A stretch of DNA of 64,000 nucleotides, taken from assembly GCA_037043015.1 (NCBI GenBank), contig CM073325.1, positions 6,613,001 through 6,677,000 on the forward strand. Reading direction: 5' to 3'. Position numbers and translations under genes: made by a program. Source of the stretch: Bryum argenteum. Its lineage: Eukaryota > Streptophyta > Bryopsida > Bryales > Bryaceae. Positions 32,624-42,794 of the stretch are shown piece by piece (position 1 is the first letter of the stretch; every line of letters starts with the position of its first letter). Below the pieces are notes generated by a model. The model ran no database searches. It had not been told where the DNA came from and saw nothing but the letters and a program-made list of their open reading frames with translations.

Positions 32624-34041
32624 CACCACTGCCAGGACCATCTTCCAACATTTTGAATAAGTAAACCTTGTCCTTCCCTTGGCCCGGAAATACACTACTT
32701 TGTATGTACTCAAGTGTACTGTACCTCTTCATTGCAAGAATGTTATCAAATGCACTGCCCTTGCCCCCGCCTCTATTCAATGAAATCGTGGTTCTCAAAT
32801 TTGGGGAACTGAGGTACTCAAACTTATCCAACACATTCTCCAAGTCTTTCCCTCGAAGCATCTCTTTTGCTCCAGATCCACTGTGAATGAGGTACTTATC
32901 TAAGAACTCTTTACTTGCAGCCATAGCTATCGCTGAATTCTTCGCAGTTGGTGTTTTTGCAACTTCTTTAGCAATTAGACTGGATATTGTGCTCACAATC
33001 TCACGACAAACACCGCTAGACACCGGATGGAGATGCACCCCTAAATGGATGCATGCCCTTGTCATATCGTTTGTACTAAGGACGTAGTATATACGACCGT
33101 CACAGAAACTAAGACATGTTGGAGGAACTTTGCAAACTTTGCAAACTAAAGTAGATGTAAGAGGACGCGTTGACCCAGCTTTAAAAGGAGTGTTGGTTTG
33201 GCCAGACCACTCTGTTTCATTCTTCTTTCCTGCTCTTGATAAGAAATCGCATGCATCATTCTCACAGACCAAATGACCGACACAAGAAGACTTTCTAAAA
33301 GTTAGTCCTTCTTTGTTGTGAATATTAGTTGTTATAGTTCGACACCATGCATGACCATCATATCGCTTATCCATACCATCCATTTGATTCCTTGAACCAG
33401 GTATGGAAGAATGACTCGGAGGCAACTCAAAGATGACATCTCCATTGTATACTGGAGGGAGAAATTGGACTTTATGATACGTAATCTTGTCATAGTCAAT
33501 AGACGCAAGTTCAGTTCTAGAACCTGGAAGAGAAGAGAGGCGTCTCAAGCATTGCATAATACTCGAGGGTTCTCGAGTATTAGGATGACATGGAGGCCGA
33601 GAAATGTTAGAATAACCTGAAGACTGGCCCAGAGTATGAAGAGAATTAGACCGATCACTAATGAGAACGTATAGTTGTAGGTGAAGGGACATCACGAGAA
33701 TGAACTACATTGTTAGGAATTTGACCTTGTGATGAGTCACTTGACAATTCCACTGCGTCACCATGACACTCTTGTTTCACTCTTGATACACTTAGACCAA
33801 ACGCCCTATATCTTCCGCTTGGAAGAAGCCAGTATTGTTCATCTTCGTCATGACAACTCAGTTGCAAAATAGTTCTATCTACAACACCAGATTCAGAGAA
33901 CACCTCTTCTTCAATAAAAATTGAAGAGAGTTGTAATCCGAAGCGCACGTGTAGGATTTGGGCAGACACTCTAGCACGACCTTGTTCTCCAACTTGGAAA
34001 ACAAGGGGGATTGGGTGACCAGATGCTCGAACAAAAGCCAT
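32624..34041 (-). pseudogene. MULE-like transposase, 5' part
   Basis: The upstream half of the gene continued at 21,692. A first open piece (34,041-33,658, starting MAFVRASGHPIP) is followed by a second in another frame (33,695 down to the LTR boundary); a short intron or a frameshift near 33,660-33,700 is needed to join them. The second holds a Cys/His cluster that may bind zinc (SSCVGHLVCENDACDFL, CKVCKVPPTCLSFCDG) and ends FKMLEDGPGSG at the insertion site. With the retrotransposon and one CACCA copy removed, this frame runs straight into the downstream half. The role is inferred from the DDE-like and SWIM-like regions of the other half. Confidence 0.6.
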
Positions 34042-34649
34042 ATTGTAAACCGAACAGATGTTGTAAACAAGAAGCGGAAAGAGAGCATAACATAATCTTA
34101 AGAAATAACTATCAACAATGGAAGTTAAGTAGGAAAAATATCGGAATTATTGCATGCACTTTAAAAAATTGAGTGGTATTTTATTAGATTCTAACAAAAA
34201 TAGAAAGCGGCGCAAACCAAACATTAGGTGAAGTATATGTTATTAATAATGGTTGTTTATGATTAAATAAAGTAAGGAGAATTAGAAGTAGGTATGCGTA
34301 TCTGTGGTAACATGTGAGATGTCAGCAATCATATTATAAACACAATATAACGCCAAAAATATATTTTTGGTAAGACGCCAATACGATTTTAGAGTAGCCG
34401 TCAAGTTACTGACAATATCTAGATATAGAATTAATTTTTTGAAATTCAAATTACGTAGCCGCATGTTGCTCTGCGGAAATTCCGTACTCGTTTTCTGACA
34501 ATTAACGCGGATGACAATATCTTAGTAACGGTGTTCAATTGCAAATGGTAGAATGTATTGGAGCTTGGAGTTTCACTCATTCTCAAATGCTTCGTGCAGG
34601 CACCACTTAGCGCAGCCTTAGCCGTCGTTGTGAAAGCTATTGGGGACAC
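34042..34649. other. AT-rich intergenic DNA
   Basis: No supported gene. It separates the MULE remnant from the divergently oriented gene at 34,650. Confidence 0.4.
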
Positions 34650-35343
34650 ATGAAAGAGGGTAGTCATATTGTTAATCAATCGACGGAAGCAACACGGAAG
34701 CGGAAGAAACGAAGAGGTGGCACTAGTTTTAGTGGTTCTAAGGAGAGGAGGCGTAGGGAGTTTAGGAAGAAGGCAGTTTTGAGTGAGATTTGTGGGAAGA
34801 CTATAAGAACGGTATGTGAGATTGACGACAAGAGACTTAGATCAAGTAGAAATTTTAAGAGTGGTACACTAGATATCGCGGTTGTTGAGGAAAGTGAAGA
34901 GGAGGAGAAGGGAGTGCGATTTAAAAGATTGTCAACAATGTGTTCGGAAATCGAACGTGCGCCACAGAGCTTTGTAGAAGAGAGTGATTCTGATGACGAG
35001 ACGGCAGGCGGGTCCATAGCTACGGTAAATAGTCTTCTTATTCAGAAAATTGCATGTCATATTGACAATGTATTCTTAGATCTTGTGTACATGAAGTGAA
35101 TCATTTAGTGAAGTGATTGTTTTCAAAGAAATGGTAGCTTTATGAAAATTAAAGTTTCTGTGTATTTTGTACTGCACCTTTACTTTTGTAAAGGGAGGTG
35201 GCGGAATTATATGCGCCCAAGAGTACGACATGGAAGAGTCGGATAATGACGAGGTGAATAAGGATGATCAGATCAAGACTAACGAAGCAACAACAACGAA
35301 GTTATTGCCTTCCAAGAAAAGGGCTCATCTGTCACACGCAAAG
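34650..35343 (+). CDS. Basic/acidic low-complexity protein, possible 5' exons of the next gene
   Basis: Two likely exons, 34,650-35,024 and 35,194-35,343, joined by GT-AG and keeping frame (125 + 50 codons). The product starts very basic (TRKRKKRRGG, SKERRRREFRKK) and turns acidic (ESEEEEKG, EESDSDDE, MEESDNDEVNKDD), as in nuclear proteins. The second exon ends with AAG|GTAGAA in phase 0. The exon at 36,854 of the ParB-methyltransferase gene also begins in phase 0, so these exons could be an alternative 5' end of that gene. Otherwise the protein would end at the stop at 35,371-35,373. No domain recognised. Confidence 0.45.
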
Positions 35344-35904
35344 GTAGAAGAGACTTTATTTATTAAGTGTTAAATAAATTATCGAAGTTTTCTAAAAATT
35401 TAAAGCGATGATACTTGAAGTTGGCTTAGAGTATGGAAAAGTATGATACATTTTATTTATGGATTGAGATTTTATTTCATTGAAATGTAATATCACTATT
35501 GTTTAGTTTGTAATTACTGCTTGCATTGGAAAGTCAAAGCAAATTATTATCTCAGTATTATACAAAATGCTCATGTGTTATATTCTTGTATTCTAATGAA
35601 TTAAAAAATAAAATAAAAAGAATTGGCTCAATTAGAAGGTACTCCATTAACGCACTTACGTACTCATCCACTTTCCTAAGCACCTCCCAAACCCCATCCA
35701 CCAACTATACTTTCTCAATAAACCTAATTTTCATATTAGATCTAGGATTGGCGGCTTGGCGGCTTTAGGGTTTAGGAATTTAGGGTTTAGGGATTGAAGG
35801 TGAGGTGAAGCTTGTTCACTTCTTGGTTATCTTGTTTTGAGTTTTGAGTTTTGAGTTTTGAGATTTGAGATTTGAGTGTGTGCTTATTGAAGGAGAGGAA
35901 AGAG
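35344..35904 (+). promoter_or_regulatory. Leader/promoter region with telo-box motifs
   Basis: Upstream of the ATG at 35,905. It carries TTTAGGGTTTAGG and TTTAGGGTTTAGGG at about 35,763-35,793, i.e. telo-box motifs (AAACCCTA on the other strand) frequent near plant transcription starts. A run of TTTTGAG repeats lies at about 35,834-35,872. Confidence 0.45.
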
Positions 35905-38900
35905 ATGGAAGGTGAAGATAGCGTGGTTATGGCAAGCGTAGTTATGACACCGGATGAGACTCAAGAGGAGCATGAAGTGGAGAGAGAAGCTGCAACACCC
36001 AAGGTTAGTAGTCATGAACAAATTTCTAGTACAAGATGTGAGCTTTTTAAGAATTGTGAATCTCGAATCTGGAGCCTTTCATTGACGAAAGCCTCCTTCA
36101 ATGTGTGCTGGGCGGGGCGGGACATTGTGTGCTGATCGGGGCGGGACACTGCCAGCCGGCGGGGCCGGGCGTGGGCCGTGGGGGGGTGCTAGCTAGGCGT
36201 GGGTCGGGAGGGGGCTAGCTGGGCATGTGTCACGAGGGGGGCTGGCTTGGCGTAGGCCGGGGGCCCCTGGCATGGCTGGATCTGAGGGAGGCAATTGGAT
36301 GGCCAAGTGCACGCCAAGTGCATGTCCACTGTGCATGTGCACTAAAAGCTTGGACCGTCACTGCGCATGTCCACTGTGCATGTGCACTAAAAGCTTCCGT
36401 CACTGCGCATGTTTACTGTGCATGTGCACTAAAAGCTTCCGTCACTGCGCCCGTAGGATCTCAGTCCAAGTCTCGATCGAAGTTAGGCTACAGTAAGAGC
36501 ATGAGCCAGGGTGTCAATTGAACAGGTTGAATTACATGTCGTAGAGCCTTTCGTTGACGAAAGGCTATCTATGTGAGGTTTGTTTGAAGTTGGTTTTTGA
36601 TGAGTTATTATTTTATGGGATTTGTGCCAATTTTATTTTACATGTCATAGAGCCTTTCGTTGACGAAAGGCTATCTATGTGAGGTTTGTTTGAAGTTGGT
36701 TTTTGATGAGTTATTATTTTATGGGATTTGTGCCAATTTTATTTTACATGTCGTAGAGCCTTTCGTTGACGAAAGCCTCTTCTCATGATTTGATCATTCT
36801 AATTTTTAGTACTAATTATCCTTATGTTATGGTGTTTTGTTATGTTTTGTTAGGATGGAGGTCCAATTCTTCATATACCCGAGTGCCCAGACACAGAAAA
36901 TGACCTTGATGTGAGTGAGATTGCCCTCCGCAATATACAGAAGGTGGATTCGATCAATGTAATCAATCGGTTGCGAATCAAGCCTTCATCTAAATCACGG
37001 TTTGTTATTCCATTATGTCGTTTGCGGTGTCTTCCTCTTGTACGTCCTATTAGCGAAGTTAACGTGCAGTGCTTGGAGAACGATTTCGTTATGGGATATC
37101 GAGATGGAGATCGAGTCCTCTATGTATCCATATACAATGGTGGAGATGCCGAGTTGACGGTTACAGAAGAAATTCGTGCATCTTGGAGTGCTCATTGGAA
37201 AGCAGCAAACGATGCATTCGAAAACTTTTTAGCTGCAGATGAAGATCTCAAGGTTTTCAGCAACAAAATGTTTTTTGTGTATGAGGGAAACCATCGACTG
37301 TCTGCATGGTTTCGCCACATCAACAAACATCATGGGGGCGATCCTGCATGGCATATAAGTGTTGATTGCATCGTTCTAGATGCACGGAAACAAAGTGGCA
37401 TTCTTCTCAACGCCATGAGCGATATTAATTGGTATGATTTTGTACTTGTTTATGTATTATAAATCTAATTGAATTATTATTCACGTGGTTATTGTTTAAT
37501 AATTTTTTGTATTGTTTGTGAAGGTCTACCGAAAACGATCATGTGAAGGCCGAATTAACATCCAGATTACAACGTATTCGTACGTTTGGTAATTTGAAGC
37601 TTGAGGAGTTTAAAGACCTTATTTCAAAGGAAGAGTACGCCATTTGTAAAAAAGAAAAAGAAAAAAACCCAACATGGTATCCATTGACAATTGATATTTT
37701 TGTTGCATTTCTTTACAAGGTACAATTTTTCCATTCGTTTCCTCTTTCTTTCATGACTATAATTGTATTTTTTCATTTATTGATACTATAAGTCATGTAC
37801 TACTGTTGCAGAGAGAGATTTCTGCAGCTGCTGATGAAGCTGCTGCAAAGTATCGGGAGAATACACCTGTGAATGAAAGAACAACCCCTGGAGTTTGGAC
37901 AGCAATGACAGATGCTTCTAAGTTAAAGGTGAAAAATCTGCGATCAAAAGCTTTTGACAAATACCTAGCGGTGGCTAACAAAGACAACGGAGACGCCTTC
38001 TTTGATGAGGTATTTGTTTTCTCATTTGCAATTCTCTGATTTATATGTACTTGGTTATATATATATATAGTTCTAACTCAGTGTTTTCTAAATGTGTTAT
38101 TTGTGTAGATTAATTATCATTTTGCACACATGACCAATCCGGAAATGACTATTGAGAAGTTACAGAAGATAGTAACCACTCGAGTTGAACCAAAATATAA
38201 GACACGATGGTTGAAGTGGTGGAATTCTTTTAAGGATGCTCGAAGAAGTTTCAAATTTCCTCATACAAAATCTCTTAAGGATACAACTCTTGATACATGG
38301 CTTATCAAAGCATCCTTTTGGGCACAAGTGAGTTTTTATTTAATTTTTATGTTCGATTATTTTGTTACTTATAATACTTTGGTTTTTGATAAAGTTTTGA
38401 TTTATTGCAATTGGAAGAGGCGATTGTAACTGGGTTTGTCGAGAAGGAAAAAAGTTGTGTTTGTCCCATTCAGAATGACGTTTCTGGAGGTCTTTTTAGC
38501 CCTGCTGAATTTGTTGATCGGTGGCGTATTATTCTGTGGGACAAAGCTTTTTTGCCATTGATTGCAAAGTTTGCAAAGTCTACAGTTCTTACGACATTTA
38601 AGGGTGGAGACATGGCTATCAATCGTGTGATGTACCGGTATGATATAGCATCACCTTAAGAAACAATTAATTTTTCTTTTTCTTTTCTGTTAAAATTCTA
38701 AGTGTTTCATGTCAATATTAATTCAGGTATTTTTATCGTGAAATCGTGACGAAGAATGCTCTTTCAGCAGAATTTGTCCCACCCATTCTTCAAACTTTCT
38801 TGGATTCTACATCCGATGAATTCATGTATACACCTTTTCAATCTCGGAAATTTCCTGTTTCTCATCTACGAGCAGGAGGGTGGTATCTTGATTGTGTGGA

Positions 38901-40624
38901 CGGATTTATTCCTCCTGGCGAGGAAAGCCTTGTTCAATCTCTTGACGAAATTCCGGATCTTCATTTGGAGAATCTGAACACTATTCTATGTGATGTGGAG
39001 AATGAAGATTTGGAGGAGCAACCTAAACGAAAACGGTCCAAGAAGACAACCAACACATCTCCTGCCGTTGCAACTCGCTCTACAACGAAGGCAACCTCAC
39101 GAGATTCTCCAGCAAGTGCTCATCAGAGGATGCTCAACAAATGGTCGATTAGCCATTGTTTGATGCCTTTACTGACCTAACTTGACGATTCCTACTTTAG
39201 GCTCTGAGGTATCCAAGCGCAAAGTGACTGTACCCACTACAACCATTACTTCTTCTAGTACAATTCGTTCTTCCACTCTTCTTGAAAATGCAGACTTGGA
39301 GGAACTTATTGAGTTCAAGCAAATGAACGGTGTTCATGATCCTATTTATGAGCGCATCCAGAAATTTATATCGGATGTAAGTTACTTATCACCTCTTCCT
39401 ACTTTATGTATTGCAATCTACATTATTTAGAAATTGTGGCTAATAATTGTTGTCTTTTTAGGTTCGTACATCGCGACCTCATGGTACATCAAACATGATC
39501 GCAAATCATTCCGGACTTGACCTCATTATAGCGGATGTACCAGAAAACCTGCCAGTGCCACTTGTCTCAAGCACTACGGTACCTGAATGGAACAAGCGCT
39601 CAGAAGGTTACTTTGAGTACTTATTTTCATTTGCTGCTGCAAACTTGCATGACGATGCAATTTTGCTTGTAGTTCATCCAAATGATCCTGCTTTGTTACT
39701 TGATTTGCGAAATTGGGCTTATACTTTTGAATTTGAGCTGCTACGCGATTGGTGGGGTCTAAATAACCTCCATCTTTTTTCTTCGGTTGACCGTTCACAA
39801 AAGGTGCAAAATTCATTCCATAAACTTCTATTATTCTTATGTCATTTTACTTCAATATTTGTATTTCTAATACTTACAATTTTTTGTTTTGTAGACTTTG
39901 CGATTTTTCATCAAGGTTTATACTCGCATTGGTTCCAAAGCCTCTATTCAAGAAGCAAGTTCTTGGTCGGACTTGGGATTTTCTCTCGAAAATGATGGCT
40001 ACCTTCAGAACTTCACAAACTCAAAGTGTCAACTTATGAATGATACAATTCCGTGGAGAGGGGCCCGCGAGAAGCATCCTAAGTTCATGCAGATTCTTAT
40101 TGAGTCTCTTACAAAAGAAGGAGACATTGTTCTTGGTAGCAAACCAATACAGTCTTGTTTTTTTTTCCAACTAATAATTTTTTATATGTTGATTTTCTTG
40201 TTTTTGTTTTAACACTTTAATTTATATCTTGATGTTCATTTTATACAGGTGCCTCAGTTTTAGCGTGTCGTGACACTGGTCGTCATATCATCGCTCTGGA
40301 GAAAGACATTAAAATCTTCAACGGCCTTCTCAAGAGATTTGAAAAACAAGAAATCCTCCCATCTGTTTCTATGCCAACACGCCCTTCTTTTTTTTCGGAA
40401 CCTCCTCCACAAAAGAAGCGAGAGCGTATTGCTCTTTGTGCGTAAGTTTGATAATCAATGTTAATGATGTTAACTTATTATTTATTTGATACATTTCTAT
40501 TCTTAAATATTAAACTTACATAATATCTTGTATTTTTTGCAGAGGTTCATCTTCAAGAAAGAAACGGATACTTACAAAGGACATGTTTATTAGTCCTCCA
40601 AAAGATTTTTACCTACCTACTTAA
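35905..40624 (+). CDS. ParB-like / DNA methyltransferase-like fusion protein
   Basis: Twelve exons: 35905-36003, 36854-37431, 37524-37719, 37812-38009, 38109-38327, 38420-38637, 38727-39115, 39201-39376, 39462-39803, 39895-40135, 40249-40441, 40543-40624. All junctions are GT-AG; the 2,931 nt encode 976 residues. The exon 7 donor (39,115) is the least certain. Residues about 70-185 look ParB-like, ending in FFVYEGNHRLSAWF. The middle is unrecognised, followed by a basic linker (KRKRSKKTTN). Residues about 700-905 follow class-beta DNA methyltransferase order: motif IV (LIIADVPEN), YLFSFAAANLHDDAILLVV, then HPKFMQILIESLTKEGDIVL and ACRDTGRHIIALEKD. Motif IV has DVPE instead of (D/N/S)PP(Y/F/W), and the glycine-rich FxGxG of motif I is shortened to LGAS, so activity is doubtful. 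The reading ends at TAA 40,622, but the frame stays open to 40,783. Confidence 0.75.
36113..36290 (+). repeat. G-rich imperfect repeats in intron 1
   Basis: Repeated GGGCGGGGCGGGAC and GCTAGCTGGGC/GGCGTGGGCC-like blocks with many runs of three or more G on the plus strand. Such DNA or RNA could form G-quadruplexes. It stands out from the AT-rich surroundings. Confidence 0.6.
36326..36450 (+). repeat. 42-45 bp minisatellite in intron 1
   Basis: Three units beginning CACTGTGCATGTGCACTAAA and ending CCGTCACTGCGC, starting at 36,326, 36,371 and 36,413. Each contains the palindrome GTGCATGTGCAC with one central mismatch. Confidence 0.85.
36532..36777 (+). repeat. 106-bp tandem repeat carrying a palindrome
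   Basis: Two full units and a third partial one, nearly identical, with period 106 bp. Each contains a palindrome with 10-bp arms AGCCTTTCGT and ACGAAAGGCT around a central TG, at 36,545-36,566 and 36,651-36,672. The third copy (36,757-36,777) lacks one base in the right arm. A weaker copy lies at about 36,070. Confidence 0.9.
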
Positions 40625-40783
40625 GCTGAGATTCTTGCACAGGAATTTGTAAACGCACCTTCTCCAGTTCTTTCCTATCGTAAACGTTTCAATCCTATTG
40701 TTGAGACGTTTATTGATTTAGAGGTGGAAGAAGATAATAGGAGGTTTTCAGGAAGTGAAGGTAGTTCTAGTCCAAGTATTTGA

Positions 40784-42220
40784 AATGTTTTGGATTTGAT
40801 TTTGTGATTAGAGAAGCAGGCTACATTCTCAATCACTCTCATGTTTAGTTTGGATTTTTGGTATTTAATATTAATTATTCATACTATTAGGTTGATTTGT
40901 TATTTTCTTCTGAGTTTAGTAGATCCAAATCAAATGTTTTTCTCTTTGTATTGGTCTTATTTTTATGAAATATTTTCTTTAACATTGTCATTCACTTGTT
41001 AGTTCACAAATTGATTTGCACTTAAATATTTCTGTTTTTCTTGCATAGAGTGATGTCAGCCCTAATTTAATTTGCCTTGTCTAATACAGCAAAGAAATTT
41101 TATAATCTTTTTTGAAACTATAATACATAACTTAATCATATGGTTGTATTATTTGTTATTGTAATACATGAGTACTAAGTAGTAACCAAAGCACGGTCTT
41201 AGGACACTTTTTTTCTTTCATGCACAAAATTTCTAACATGATTTCCACGGATTTAGGGTACCCATATAAAAATATTCAACTTGTATTTCAAAAAAATTAG
41301 TTACAACTTATAAACTTTGTGATTTGCCACCCACGGTTATAGGTCCAATCCACCTTTTATTTCCTAGTAAATATTTGGGTTCATATGCTCGCAAGCTCAC
41401 AAGCTCACACTCCTAGGCTCACCTACTAGCAACCCTGAGTTAAGAATATGCCTACACAAATTTTTAGAGAAAGTTTCATATAAGATCACACAATCATTTG
41501 TAACACATTTCTACATTTGGGAACAATTGCAAAATAATTCATGACCATTCCCTTCTCTAGAATTCTTTTACAAATATGCACGTGCTCTACATGAAAATTC
41601 TTCAAGTTAGTAATACTTCTCTCAATGATCAAATTAGTGAATGTTTATTATTTTCTATACTCAACAAATTTAAAGACATAATTTCATGACCAAACTATAA
41701 AATATTCAATATTTCAATATTCTAGAAGTTGTTAGAAATTTGGAGAGGAGTTCTGTATAACATTGTCCTAGTTTTTATTCATATTTTTTATATGTGTATT
41801 TTTTATTTTTTATTTTTTTAAAATTTAAAATTCTTTTTACTCCTTGTAAAAATATGTGTTTAATATACAATATGAGTGCCAGAATCTAATCAACAATGAT
41901 AGAAATCATAATATGTCAAGAAAAGTTTTAAAAAAAACAACTTCGAAGTTGAAGCTTGCCCATAGCAAGCTATAGTTCCCCAAAGTACCTATAAGATTTC
42001 CTAAAACTTCCTCAAAATACCCATGAAGTTTCTTAAATCCCCTTCAAGTACCTACAAAGTTCCATAAAACTCCCATATGCCCACAATCTTTGCTCCCCAT
42101 GGCTAATCTTTGGTGAATTGTCCTGTTTAATTAATTTTGGAACTCAAAACGAACACAAACTCCCCATGACTTAAAAACTACCTCAATTATTATTTATTAT
42201 TGAAAATAAATAAATTGCAA
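40784..42220. other. AT-rich intergenic DNA
   Basis: No supported gene. About 41,300-41,440 carries an inverted, diverged copy of the repeat at about 18,960-19,350 (CCACGGTTATAGGT; GCTCGCAAGCTCACAAGCTC). Confidence 0.5.
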
Positions 42221-42330
42221 GCGGACCGACCCAAGAGGACCGACCCAGGAGGACCGACCCAAGCGGACCGACCCAAGAGGACCGACCCAAGAGGACCGAC
42301 CCAAGGGGACCGACCCAAGCACAGACCTGA
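42221..42330 (+). repeat. 16-bp tandem repeat
   Basis: About seven units of GGACCGACCCAAGAGG type (CGGACCGACCCAAGAG and close variants), upstream of the VIT/VWA gene. 42,331-42,794 shows nothing further apart from the presumed leader of that gene. Confidence 0.85.
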
Positions 42331-42794
42331 GACTACACCGACGACGGACTCGAACCACCGACACGACTTCGACGGACGGCCGACACAGTCGGGCGTTACT
42401 ACCGGCTCTTGCCATTCGGCAACTTTGATCCATAATGATTTCCGATCATTAATATACAGATATCCAATTACTGATCTCCTGAACTAGAACCGTTTACTGA
42501 ACATTACAGACATAACATAAGCATGTTCACAGTTGAGTGACCAGAACACGGATCGCATGGCATTACCATCGTTACGTCTTCCACATGCGCAGCTCGATTT
42601 ACATAATATTTATAAGGCTCCATGCTCGTTCATCTTGTCACAGTTTCTTGTTCTTGAACCTGCAACTGAGAAGCTATTCAGTCGCCTTAGCAGAATCATC
42701 TGCAAGAAAACTACCAAGACCCTCATTCACTAAGACCTCGAATGTGCGAATTGATATTTAGTACAACTACTGGTATTTGCTCTCTCCAGTCAAA

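Noticed and set aside
35905..40624. ParB-methyltransferase gene as bacterial or phage contamination
   Set aside because: Eleven GT-AG introns that all preserve frame and continuous flanking plant DNA rule out an unspliced prokaryotic origin for the present locus.
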